Positions 6,230 through 13,152 of a DNA stretch of 24,782 nt are shown in pieces. The stretch's first letter is position 1, and each line of letters opens with the position of its first letter. The position numbers were made by a program, and so were the translations under genes. A model generated the notes under the pieces. It was not told the DNA's origin. It saw only the letters and a program-made list of their open reading frames with translations, and did not search any database. Source of the stretch: a virus; the IMG/VR virus record IMGVR_UViG_3300025704_000104, positions 1-24,782 of that record. One strand, given 5' to 3'.

Positions 6230-6339
6230 GAACAACTAAACAGATAATACAGAAACTACAACAGATTGCAGATAAGCTGCCATGCAGTAAAAGACGTAAA
6301 GCAATTAACAAAAGAATTTTAAACCTTAAAACTAAATAA
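6226..6339 (+). CDS. Lys/Arg-rich miniprotein, 37 aa
   Basis: Unrecognised. Begins MRTTKQIIQKLQQIADKLP and continues CSKRRKAINKRILNLKTK, two basic helices around a CSKRRK turn. Strongly cationic, so nucleic-acid contact is plausible. Coupled to the upstream gene by ATGA; one base separates its stop from the next ATG. Confidence 0.45.
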   Translation: MRTTKQIIQKLQQIADKLPCSKRRKAINKRILNLKTK

Positions 6340-6340
6340 C

Positions 6341-6478
6341 ATGAAAGACTTACAGATTATAATTAAGCCCGCAATTACTAAAGATTATTTTACCCTTCAT
6401 ATAGATGAAAAATTAATAGGTCAATTTGAAAGATCACAGCTTAGACATATAATAGAGAAAATAGACAACGCTATATAA
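6341..6478 (+). CDS. Small hypothetical protein, 45 aa
   Basis: Unrecognised. Begins MKDLQIIIKPAITKDYFTLH, continues IDEKLIGQFERSQLRHIIEK and ends IDNAI: two short strands followed by a helix, a compact beta-beta-alpha-like pattern. Lies one base after the previous stop and two bases before the next gene. Function unknown. Confidence 0.5.
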   Translation: MKDLQIIIKPAITKDYFTLHIDEKLIGQFERSQLRHIIEKIDNAI

Positions 6479-6480
6479 AC

Positions 6481-6843
6481 ATGAAGGAATGTACAAAATG
6501 CAATGCAATAAAAGACAAAGGTTTATTTAACAAAGATAAAACTAGAAAAGACGGGCTGTCTTATGTATGTAAAGAATGCATAAATACTCAGTCTAAGACA
6601 TATAGAGCCAAGTCTAAAGATAAAATAAAGGCTTATATTGAGTCTCAGAGAAACGATTTTTATACATTATACTATCTGCCTGAGGATCACTATATAGGAA
6701 TAACGACACAACCCAGTATAAGAATGAGGAACCATAAAAGCCAAGGCAGACACATACTAGGATATGAGGTGGTAGCTGCTTTTAAAACTAAAAGAGAGGC
6801 TTTAGCTACTGAAAGATACTTACATAATATAGGATATAATTAA
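6481..6843 (+). CDS. Zinc-finger plus GIY-YIG nuclease-like protein
   Basis: 120 residues. N-terminal CxxC...CxxC (C4, C7, C30, C33) with KDGLSYVCKECIN between resembles the zinc finger of many phage HNH/GIY-YIG endonucleases. Residues about 60-120 fit a short GIY-YIG domain: FYTLYYL (GIY-like strand), HYIGIT (YIG-like), Arg81/Arg83 in PSIRMRNH, and a late ALATERYLHNIGY with Glu111 as candidate metal ligand. Such modules cut DNA as homing endonucleases, or act in repair or host degradation. The length is short and no extra specificity region is visible, so it may be a free-standing homing-type gene that entered the island. Start: ATG two bases after the preceding stop. Confidence 0.72.
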   Translation: MKECTKCNAIKDKGLFNKDKTRKDGLSYVCKECINTQSKTYRAKSKDKIKAYIESQRNDFYTLYYLPEDHYIGITTQPSIRMRNHKSQGRHILGYEVVAAFKTKREALATERYLHNIGYN

Positions 6844-6844
6844 T

Positions 6845-7015
6845 ATGACAGATAAAGACTTAAATAAATGTACTACTATGGAATTGGAGCATATACTGCT
6901 TAACTTTACCTGGTTTCCTAACAAACACCTCAGCAGGTGCAAAAGAATACTAGATCAGAGACATCGTAAAAGACTGATAAAGAAGCAGATGCAAAATAAT
7001 TCAAAAAAAGATTAA
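6845..7015 (+). CDS. Basic hypothetical protein, 56 aa
   Basis: Unrecognised. LNKCTTMELEHILLNFTWFP then a strongly basic tail (NKHLSRCKRILDQRHRKRLI, KKQMQNNSKKD). Starts one base after the GIY-YIG gene stop and is the last gene before the promoter at 7021. The cationic tail could bind nucleic acid. Accepted on context only. Confidence 0.5.
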   Translation: MTDKDLNKCTTMELEHILLNFTWFPNKHLSRCKRILDQRHRKRLIKKQMQNNSKKD

Positions 7016-7020
7016 AAAAG

Positions 7021-7053
7021 CTCAGGTTTAACTAAATAACCATTGTATCTTTG
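7021..7053 (+). promoter_or_regulatory. Host-type promoter with 15-base box, second copy
   Basis: CTCAGGTTTAACTAA (7021-7035), then 10 bases, then TATCTTTG (7046-7053): identical box, spacing and -7 element to 1290-1322, while the 10-base spacers differ. AAATAATTCAA also precedes both copies at slightly different distances. It drives the 70- and 63-residue ORFs that end at the terminator at 7547. Confidence 0.75.
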
Positions 7054-7089
7054 AAGTGTAAATAATAACAAACACTAAAAATAAACATT

Positions 7090-7302
7090 ATGACTTTAAA
7101 AGAAATCTACAAAGCAAACAACGAAACTCTAAAAATGCTTATATCACTTGTAACAAAGTGGAACGATAAAAACTACGACCTAACAGACTTAGAATGGGAT
7201 ACTATAAAGTCTTATAAAAGCCTATTGGATTTATACTTCAATGACACTGATTTAATACAGAAGACAATCGAAGCAAACGAGAAGACAATTTTATCACTAT
7301 AA
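7090..7302 (+). CDS. Hypothetical protein, 70 aa
   Basis: Unrecognised. Probably all-helical: LKEIYKANNETLKMLISLVT, DLTDLEWDTIKSYKSLLDLY, NDTDLIQKTIEANEK. ATG lies 37 bases after the -7 box with an A-rich leader and no Shine-Dalgarno sequence. Its promoter duplicates that of the gene at 1338, so both are probably expressed early and possibly under common control. A GC hairpin follows 8 bases after the stop. Confidence 0.65.
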   Translation: MTLKEIYKANNETLKMLISLVTKWNDKNYDLTDLEWDTIKSYKSLLDLYFNDTDLIQKTIEANEKTILSL

Positions 7303-7310
7303 TAACTAAC

Positions 7311-7326
7311 GGGGGTTAACACCCCC
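7311..7326 (+). other. GC-rich hairpin between two small ORFs
   Basis: GGGGGT-TAAC-ACCCCC is a perfect 6-pair hairpin with a 4-base loop in otherwise AT-rich DNA. Only three T residues follow, then A residues, so it is a weak or partial terminator, an attenuator or an mRNA-stabilising element. It sits 8 bases after one stop and 21 bases before the next ATG. Confidence 0.55.
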
Positions 7327-7347
7327 TTTAAAACTAAACCACTACTA

Positions 7348-7539
7348 ATGAACACACTAGATGAATTACACGAGAATAGAGAGGTCGAAGCTGTGAGGCG
7401 TAAAAACTATGAGCTAGGATACTTTCATGCCATGAGAGATCTTGAAAACTATATAGATAGCAAGGAGATGTTAAATGATACTGATCTGCTAGATGACGTT
7501 TACAACCTGATTGTATCAAATGAGGTATTAAGAGACTAA
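7348..7539 (+). CDS. Acidic hypothetical protein, 63 aa
   Basis: Unrecognised. Helical and acidic: MNTLDELHENREVEAVRRKN, YELGYFHAMRDLENYIDSKE, LNDTDLLDDVYNLIVSNEVL. The YELGYFHAMRDLE portion resembles generic phage helical hairpins. Last gene of the island, followed directly by a strong terminator. Confidence 0.6.
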   Translation: MNTLDELHENREVEAVRRKNYELGYFHAMRDLENYIDSKEMLNDTDLLDDVYNLIVSNEVLRD

Positions 7540-7546
7540 GAAAATA

Positions 7547-7578
7547 AAACCTGCATTAAGTTGTGGGTTTCGTTTTTT
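7547..7578 (+). terminator. Intrinsic terminator closing the small-ORF island
   Basis: Nine-pair stem (arms 7547-7555 and 7562-7570, two G-T pairs) with a TTAAGT loop, then CG and six T residues (7573-7578). It follows the 63-residue ORF by 7 bases and separates the island from the tail genes, which begin after late-unit element copy 2. Confidence 0.8.
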
Positions 7579-7579
7579 A

Positions 7580-7667
7580 TGCCCTATTTTACCGTTGACT
7601 TTAGGGCACCGTGACAAATATACTAATTAATATATATACACTCCAAATTTTTTTTTTATTTTTTTTG
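7580..7667. repeat. Inverted repeat plus long T tracts in the 171-base gap
   Basis: TGCCCTA (7580-7586) and TAGGGCA (7602-7608) form a 7-base inverted repeat with a 15-base loop, immediately after the terminator. Farther on, an AT-only stretch (about 7619-7640) and two T tracts (ten T at 7648-7657, eight at 7659-7666) precede late-unit element copy 2. No ORF of note is present. The T tracts may be bent or easily melted DNA, or an UP-like element for the downstream start. Confidence 0.45.
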
Positions 7668-7690
7668 AGGCTACTTATTTACTAGTGACC

Positions 7691-7704
7691 TGTTTTTAAA
7701 TAAA
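7691..7704 (+). promoter_or_regulatory. Late-unit element copy 2 (TGTTTTTAAATAAA)
   Basis: Exact copy, six bases (GATCAA) before the ATG at 7711. It restarts expression 113 bases after a strong terminator, which supports a promoter role. If the element works like a T4-type late -10 box, the transcript would begin at or next to the ATG. Confidence 0.72.
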
Positions 7705-7710
7705 GATCAA

Positions 7711-8358
7711 ATGAAGATACAAGTCCCTACAGAAATTAACGACATTACACTAGAGCAATACCAAAGATTTGCTTTGATCAATACAGAGGATCAGGAGAAG
7801 GAATTTTTTATGTTTAAGACCATTGAGATATTCTGTGGTGTAGATATTAAGATAGTATCTAAGATGAGGTTTTCTGAGGTTCAAGCCATTTCAGATGAGA
7901 TCTTAGAGATCCTAAATACACAAATACCCTTCAATACTAAGTTCACTATGGACGGCATTGAGTACGGGTTCATTCCTGATCTTCAGGCCATGTCTTTAGG
8001 TGAGTTCATAGATCTCGAGCAAGGGCTAAGTAACCCTAAGGAGTTTCACAAGGCTGCAGCTGTTATGTATAGACCTGTATTAAAGAGTTTTGGTGATCTT
8101 TACACTATTAACGGCTATGAGGCAAGCATGGAATCACATGAGCTAATGAAGCAGGCGCCTATAGGGGTAATTAGTGCAGCTATTGTTTTTTTTTACAGTA
8201 TCGTGAACGAGTTACTAAAGGATTCACAGGACTATTTGAAGACACAGGAGGGGACGATAATGACTATAGCAGACAGTCTCAATTCGCCTCGAAATACGGA
8301 TGGTTCAACTCTATCTACGCTCTTTGCGGAGGAGTGGCTACAAAGTATACAGAAGTAA
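7711..8358 (+). CDS. Tail assembly chaperone (zero-frame product)
   Basis: 215 residues. Looks like the Bacteroidota phage protein family with EITLEQYQ-type start, IEYGFIPDLQAMSLGEFIDL (near 90-110), MYRPV (about 120) and a helix FFYSIVNELLKDSQDYL. I call it a tail assembly chaperone (lambda gpG role: coats the tape measure before tube assembly) because its 3' part overlaps a -1 frame that encodes a protein-like extension after slippery runs, the hallmark of the G/GT arrangement, and because tail completion genes follow. The tape measure gene is 5 kb farther on, not adjacent as usual. The last about 40 zero-frame residues look less conserved in character than the alternative frame. Confidence 0.6.
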   Translation: MKIQVPTEINDITLEQYQRFALINTEDQEKEFFMFKTIEIFCGVDIKIVSKMRFSEVQAISDEILEILNTQIPFNTKFTMDGIEYGFIPDLQAMSLGEFIDLEQGLSNPKEFHKAAAVMYRPVLKSFGDLYTINGYEASMESHELMKQAPIGVISAAIVFFYSIVNELLKDSQDYLKTQEGTIMTIADSLNSPRNTDGSTLSTLFAEEWLQSIQK

Positions 8359-8447
8359 CAGAAATGAATCACCTTGAAGCTTTAATGTTTTTAGAATATG
8401 ATAAGGAGAAGGCAGAAATTGAAAGGGCACAATATAGAAAAAAATAA
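8175..8447 (+). CDS. -1 frame extension of tail chaperone (GT-like, by frameshifting)
   Basis: Open -1 frame relative to the gene at 7711, running from just after a stop at 8172 to TAA at 8445. It has no ATG until 8364, yet the residues before that are highly protein-like: QFASKYGWFNSIYALCGGVA, TKYTEVTEM, HLEALMFLEYDKEKAEIERA. The aromatic KYGWFNSIYAL segment is the sort found in the long form of such chaperones. Expression would need a -1 slip, at T9 (8186-8194, tandem TTT TTT) giving about 245 residues, or at GGGG (8250-8253). It ends 3 bases before the next ATG. An uncorrected homopolymer error in T9 is the competing explanation. Confidence 0.65.
   Translation, partial: CSYCFFLQYRERVTKGFTGLFEDTGGDDNDYSRQSQFASKYGWFNSIYALCGGVATKYTEVTEMNHLEALMFLEYDKEKAEIERAQYRKK
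8186..8194 (+). promoter_or_regulatory. Candidate -1 slippery site (T9)
   Basis: In the zero frame the codons are GTT TTT TTT TAC, so T-TTT-TTT (8187-8193) satisfies the X-XXY-YYZ rule and allows both tRNAs to re-pair one base back. The slip would enter the -1 frame at TTA (8193). A second candidate is the GGG codon in GGGG (8250-8253), next to an AGGAGGGG stretch; a slip there would retain more of the zero-frame helix. Confidence 0.5.
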
Positions 8448-8450
8448 GAT

Positions 8451-8909
8451 ATGAATAACATTTTTAAAGTCACAGATGCTATAAGGTCTGAGTTGCAAAA
8501 TAATAAACTAATCAATCAGGTCACATTCGGTGATCTCTTTGAGGTTGACTTACTTAAAAAGAATATTTTTCCTTTAGCACATGTAGGAATGTCTACAGCT
8601 AGGATAGGAGAAGGCGTAGCCTATGTAGATATGTCAGTGTTATTCTTGGATATTGTAGACGAACAAAAGCAGGCCCAAACAGATCAGTTTTACGGAAATG
8701 ATAATGAGCACTATGTGCTAAATTCTATGTTTGCTGCAGCTACTAAGACAATACAGGAGCTAATGAGAGGCGACCTATATGCTCAAGGCTTTCAGGTAGA
8801 GGATGAATCTGTAAGTATCGAGTTCTTTAGTGAGAGATTTGAAGATAAGCTGGCAGGATGTGGAATGGAGTTTACAGTGATCATTAAAAACACTTTGGAC
8901 CTGTGCTAA
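8451..8909 (+). CDS. Probable tail terminator/completion protein
   Basis: 152 residues. Pattern: short N-terminal helix (IFKVTDAIRSELQNN), then NQVTFGDLFEVDLLKKNIFP and LAHVGM, a long strand pair (GVAYVDMSVLFLDIVD), a helix (NSMFAAATKTIQELMRG) and a final strand region (MEFTVIIKNTL). This alternating layout and the position between chaperone and gp10-like connector fit the ring-forming tail terminator family, which caps the finished tail tube. I recognise the ...GDLFEVDLLKK.FPLAH... style from flavobacterial phages, but have no direct homology evidence. Starts three bases after the -1 frame stop. Confidence 0.5.
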   Translation: MNNIFKVTDAIRSELQNNKLINQVTFGDLFEVDLLKKNIFPLAHVGMSTARIGEGVAYVDMSVLFLDIVDEQKQAQTDQFYGNDNEHYVLNSMFAAATKTIQELMRGDLYAQGFQVEDESVSIEFFSERFEDKLAGCGMEFTVIIKNTLDLC

Positions 8910-8911
8910 AA

Positions 8912-9502
8912 ATGACCTCAACATATCCTAAGGCAAGGCGTGTAATGGATGGCTATAAACGCTATGTAATAGCTCAGTCTAAGGCTAATCTAACTAGGGG
9001 CCGCACGAGTAGAGGCAAGAAATCTTCACACAAAGTAAGTGGTAAGCTATATAAGTCTCTTAAGGGGTTTGTTAGCTCCAAAATGAATAGAGATATTAAA
9101 GGTAAGTTTACAGGTGGATCTGCAATGCCTAGTGTCACATTTGAAATGGCTCACTATGGTAAGTTCTTAGATGAGGGTGTGAGAGGTTCTAAAAGTAACT
9201 ATATAGTCAACGCTAAAAGTCCTAATAAGTTCAGGAATGGTAAGAAGACTGTGCCTGTTGGTCCTATCAGGAAGTGGCTTAAAAAGAAGGGTCTATCTCA
9301 GGGCTTAGCTTTTGTTATAGCTAGATCAATCTATGAGAAGGGTATTAAAAAGACAGGTTTCTTTGAGAAGCCTTTTAATAAAAGATATAAGGTAACAATG
9401 CGAGCGTATCACAATGCCATAGCAGATGACATACAGAAAAACTTTGCAAATCAAATAACAAACAGACTAGCTAGGTCTAGAATGGTTAAAATACTAAAAT
9501 AA
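8912..9502 (+). CDS. HK97 gp10-like head-tail connector/neck protein
   Basis: 196 residues from the ATG at 8912; a GTG at 8903 overlapping the previous stop is a weaker start. Very basic. The centre matches the HK97 gp10-like pattern: FEMAHYGKFLDEGVRGSKSN (about 85-105), then VPVGPIRKWLKKKGLSQGLA and FVIARSIYEKGIKKTGFFEK. These proteins join the head completion ring to the tail. The N-terminus (RGRTSRGKKSSHKVSGKLYK) is unusually Lys/Arg-rich. Two bases separate it from the previous stop, and seven from the next gene. Confidence 0.72.
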   Translation: MTSTYPKARRVMDGYKRYVIAQSKANLTRGRTSRGKKSSHKVSGKLYKSLKGFVSSKMNRDIKGKFTGGSAMPSVTFEMAHYGKFLDEGVRGSKSNYIVNAKSPNKFRNGKKTVPVGPIRKWLKKKGLSQGLAFVIARSIYEKGIKKTGFFEKPFNKRYKVTMRAYHNAIADDIQKNFANQITNRLARSRMVKILK

Positions 9503-9509
9503 CAATACA

Positions 9510-10634
9510 ATGGCATACAGACAGATTAACACAAGGAGCCCGTTTTACGTACAACTAGCAACTACAGAGCCTACAGTGCAATTACAGCTTAGGATTTGGA
9601 CAGGAGACGTATCTACTGACAAACCAACAGCGGCAACATATACTTTAACTAAAGAAGCTATAGGAGGAGAGGCCACATTAGAGATATCTGAACTAGTAAG
9701 GGACTATTGTACTCAAGATGATTCAAACAGATCGGCTGTGGTATGGGTAGAAACTAAATTTACTGATTTTGCTCTTATAGCAGCTCAAAAAGCTACATAT
9801 ATAGCTACAGAAGGTTACACTGTCTTTACAGAAGGGCTACAGCATAATGGCCAAACATTTGAGGACGAATATATCTGTTTACCTGAAGATCCTAAGCCAA
9901 ATACTCTAGGATATGACAAGATATTTAGAGTTACAGGAGCTGAAGGTGAAAGTGGTCTATTTTCTTACCTAGTACAACCTACTGACAGCACTTCATGGAA
10001 TAAAACTATATTCTTTGCGAACGGTACAAGTCTTCAGAGTGCTATATTGCCTTCAACAGATTCTGACGGGCAGATAAGAAGCCTGAGTTTGTCTACAACT
10101 ATTACTCAGGTACTATTCAACTTTAATGGTACTTTTTATCTAGTAAAGCATGACATTTTTGACTGCAATAAATACAATAACAACGATAACACAGCATTGT
10201 CTTACGCAACAGGTACGGCTAGAGCTATAACACTTACTTATGTTAATAAGCAGGGTGCTAAAAATACATTAGCTTTTACTCTTAAGCATACTGAAGAGAT
10301 AGCTACAACCTCAGATACCTTTAAACGCAATATAAGCAACTTAGAGAGCATGAACTACAGTAATGGTATGCATGCATCTAGAAAACGCTTAACGGGCTCT
10401 AAGCAATCATTTACTATCAATACGGACTATCTAGATGAGTACTATGTTATGCAGATAGAGGAGCTTATGCTAAGTGAGTATGTATGGGCTAAGATCCACA
10501 GTAACGGATCTAATTTATTACCTGTTAATGTAACTAACACAAAGCTATCTAAGAAAAACCATCTTAATGACAAGCTTATACAGTACACCTTTACAATAGA
10601 ATCAGCTTCTGAGTACTTAAACAATGTGAGATAA
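9510..10634 (+). CDS. Putative minor tail / distal tail protein, 374 aa
   Basis: Beta-rich throughout, no Cys-rich or catalytic motif. The N-terminal domain (YRQINTRSPFYVQLATTEPT, then LQLRIWTGDVST and ISELVRDYC) resembles the beta-sandwich start of a protein common in flavobacterial phages. The middle has alternating strands (FLVKHDIFDCN, ARAITLTYVNKQGAKNTLAF) and the C-terminus ends YTFTIESASEYLNNVR. Located directly before the 799-residue hub-like protein and overlapping it as TAATG, so the pair is probably co-translated and built into the same tail-tip structure. Distal tail protein is a contextual inference. Confidence 0.5.
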   Translation: MAYRQINTRSPFYVQLATTEPTVQLQLRIWTGDVSTDKPTAATYTLTKEAIGGEATLEISELVRDYCTQDDSNRSAVVWVETKFTDFALIAAQKATYIATEGYTVFTEGLQHNGQTFEDEYICLPEDPKPNTLGYDKIFRVTGAEGESGLFSYLVQPTDSTSWNKTIFFANGTSLQSAILPSTDSDGQIRSLSLSTTITQVLFNFNGTFYLVKHDIFDCNKYNNNDNTALSYATGTARAITLTYVNKQGAKNTLAFTLKHTEEIATTSDTFKRNISNLESMNYSNGMHASRKRLTGSKQSFTINTDYLDEYYVMQIEELMLSEYVWAKIHSNGSNLLPVNVTNTKLSKKNHLNDKLIQYTFTIESASEYLNNVR

Positions 10635-13033
10635 TGAAGATACCAATTAGAATACTTATAGGTAATATACCTGAGCCTGCTAATGGTGAGACTTGGGGTG
10701 ATATAATTGACTCATGGGAGTCGTATGCTGTAGCATGGAATGCAAGCAACAACCTTAATGTGGATGTAACTCAAACTCCTATTTTAGATATGTTTGGAGA
10801 CGAAGGGGTTAGTATCAAGTCAGTAGTAAAAGACATGAGTGATCCTAAGAAGTTATTTACTGATTTTAGTAAAACCTTCACAGTTCCTGCTAGTAAGAAA
10901 AACAACAGGATCTTTAAACACAACTACAATATAGATATCAATAATGGTATCGACTCTAGAGAGCTTATACCTGCTAAAATTATAATGAATAATACTACTT
11001 ACAAAGTAGGAAACATTCGTATAGATGGTGCTAGAATAGCCAACGGTGTAGCTATGCACTATAAGATTACTTTTATAGGTAAATTATCTGAGCTATCTAG
11101 GCAAATTGGTAAGGATAGGTTAAATGATTTAGACTTCACTGACCTATATGATGACAGCTTTGATTTTGTGTCTGAAATACAGAACCAAACCCCTAGGGAC
11201 TTAATGTTCCCTTTAGCTAGTAGAAAAGCGAGATATATAGCTGATTCATCTACAGCGGCCACAGGTATTGAAGGAGCTAGAAATATAGCATACTCAGGAG
11301 GTACAAATGCAGTGGGTTATGGTATACGTGAAGAGGATGTAATAGGTGCTCTTTCAGTAGGGGCTATATTAGACAAAATACAGACTAGATACAACTTTAA
11401 TTTCACAGGAGTACTAGAATCTGACTACATAAGAGAGCTGTATCTTTGGCTTCACCAAACAGACAAAACTAGATCAGGGAGTCTTAATTCAACTATAGCT
11501 AATAACTTTACTTTATTATCAGGTTCTATTCCTGATTTTCAACTGATCAGCAATGGCTTTGTTTTTGATCCAAGTGAAGAGACTATGCTGCTAGGACAGG
11601 ACAGAAAATATCAGGTAAGAGTAAAGGGAATCTTTAACACTACAGCAAACATTAAATTGAAAGTAGGTGGTCAGGTAGTTAGAGAAATAAGTGAGTCAGA
11701 TGCGTATACTGAAGATTTTATAGTACTAGGAAACAGAAACCCTGCGATATTTCAGGTTGAGGTTGAGTCAGAGAGTAATCCTAGCGTAGATATAAGGGTA
11801 TCAATAATAGGATATAATAAAGAGTATATACCTAATCAAGTTGGTAACCACCTCTTTAAAACATGGTACTACGATCCTACGATAACTTCATCTTTAGAAG
11901 CAGATGCTCTTGTGGGGACAGCTAATACCTATGACGCTCAAAAGAACTTACCTACTATGACTATAATGGAGTTTTTAACCTCTATTTTTAAACAATTTAA
12001 TGTAATTGCTGAGGTTGACTCTGACTTAAATATATCTACTAAACACTATGATCATTTCATGAGTGAAGGATCTGTTAAGGATATCACAAAATATGTGGAT
12101 GTATCAGGATATGATATTAATAAGCCTAACTTATACTCTAGTTTGTTAATGGGCTTCGAGGAGCCTGTATTGGCCTTAGAAGAAGGATACAAGGCTGTTA
12201 ATGGTAGAAATTACGGTGAAATAAGATACGAATTAATAGGAGAAGAAGGTGCGAAGCTATCAGGTAGTGCTTATGACTTTAAGATAAAGAATCAAAGATC
12301 TCCTATAGAGCCCTTAGATGACCTTAGCAATGGCGATGACTTCAGGGTATGTTATACGTTATTTAGCGACGTAGGTGGATCTGAACAATCTATTAAGCCT
12401 ATGTTTACTTATATATGTAAGCCTGATACATTTACAGGTAGTGTATCTCAATTAGCTTTTGACACGGTCTCAACGGTATCTTCTAGCACAGTATATACAA
12501 TGCCATCAAATGTGCATCAAGTAGGCTTAGAAACACCTGTAGGCCTATACAGCGACGTAGGGTTGTACTTTGGTGAGGAACTAAGTGAGTATAGGTTTGC
12601 TTTTAACATGTTTGGTAATGGCTTATGGCATAGTTTCTACAGAGGTACTACAGCTTTAATGTTTGACGAAGATAAACGCAAGGTAAAGTTGACAGCTCAT
12701 ATACCACAGTCTCAATTAATCAATTTAAAGCTTTCAGATACGCTTCTAATAAGTAATAAATTCTATAACATAAATTCCTTAGAAACTAACTACCTTTCAG
12801 GAGTAACCAAATTGGATCTTACTTTAGTAGGTAATTCTAAGCTAGAGCACTTTGAAACTCAAACAAGGAACATCGAGAATGAGAGCCTTACTAAGTCTAT
12901 ATACTTCACTTATGTAGATGCATCCACGGGACTGATTTCTAGGTACTTATTAGCTCCTAATACTGACGTAGACATCGACATGGTAGGGTCTGTTATAGGT
13001 AGAAGTGGTGATTTTATAGAGACTTTTGCATAA
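10634..13033 (+). CDS. Large tail-tip / baseplate hub-like structural protein
   Basis: 799 residues. The N-terminal quarter holds DPKKLFTDFSKTFTVPASKK (about residues 75-94) followed by NNRIFKHNYN, a motif I associate with a tail protein family of Bacteroidota phages. The rest is mostly beta: jelly-roll-like segments around 250-400, MTIMEFLTSIFKQFNVIAEV (about 440-460, a gp27/hub-like helix-strand motif), and a C-terminal part ending SVIGRSGDFIETFA. No peptidase or lysozyme signature is visible. The combination of a FLTSIFKQFN segment and location next to the tape measure fits the hub through which the tape protein ends attach. Good as a tail structural protein; hub role inferred. Confidence 0.58.
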   Translation: MKIPIRILIGNIPEPANGETWGDIIDSWESYAVAWNASNNLNVDVTQTPILDMFGDEGVSIKSVVKDMSDPKKLFTDFSKTFTVPASKKNNRIFKHNYNIDINNGIDSRELIPAKIIMNNTTYKVGNIRIDGARIANGVAMHYKITFIGKLSELSRQIGKDRLNDLDFTDLYDDSFDFVSEIQNQTPRDLMFPLASRKARYIADSSTAATGIEGARNIAYSGGTNAVGYGIREEDVIGALSVGAILDKIQTRYNFNFTGVLESDYIRELYLWLHQTDKTRSGSLNSTIANNFTLLSGSIPDFQLISNGFVFDPSEETMLLGQDRKYQVRVKGIFNTTANIKLKVGGQVVREISESDAYTEDFIVLGNRNPAIFQVEVESESNPSVDIRVSIIGYNKEYIPNQVGNHLFKTWYYDPTITSSLEADALVGTANTYDAQKNLPTMTIMEFLTSIFKQFNVIAEVDSDLNISTKHYDHFMSEGSVKDITKYVDVSGYDINKPNLYSSLLMGFEEPVLALEEGYKAVNGRNYGEIRYELIGEEGAKLSGSAYDFKIKNQRSPIEPLDDLSNGDDFRVCYTLFSDVGGSEQSIKPMFTYICKPDTFTGSVSQLAFDTVSTVSSSTVYTMPSNVHQVGLETPVGLYSDVGLYFGEELSEYRFAFNMFGNGLWHSFYRGTTALMFDEDKRKVKLTAHIPQSQLINLKLSDTLLISNKFYNINSLETNYLSGVTKLDLTLVGNSKLEHFETQTRNIENESLTKSIYFTYVDASTGLISRYLLAPNTDVDIDMVGSVIGRSGDFIETFA

Positions 13034-13134
13034 AGGCTACTGTTTCACTTAAAGAAGTTTTGAATATCGACAAAATAATTGACATACACAAGCTTTTAAC
13101 ATAACTTTAACATACTACTAGAATAACACTACGG

Positions 13135-13148
13135 TGTTTTTAAATAAA
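13135..13148 (+). promoter_or_regulatory. Late-unit element copy 3 (TGTTTTTAAATAAA)
   Basis: Exact copy at the end of a 119-base gap, only four bases (GACT) before the ATG of a 48-residue ORF. A transcript initiated just downstream would have essentially no leader. The gap also contains TTTAACATA twice (13095-13103 and 13106-13114), possibly a binding site. Confidence 0.7.
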
Positions 13149-13152
13149 GACT

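Noticed and set aside
13079-13107. TTGACA-N17-TAACTT resembling a sigma70 promoter before the 48-residue ORF
   Set aside because: Bacteroidota primary sigma factors do not use this consensus, and the -10 match is poor; the late element lies closer to the gene.
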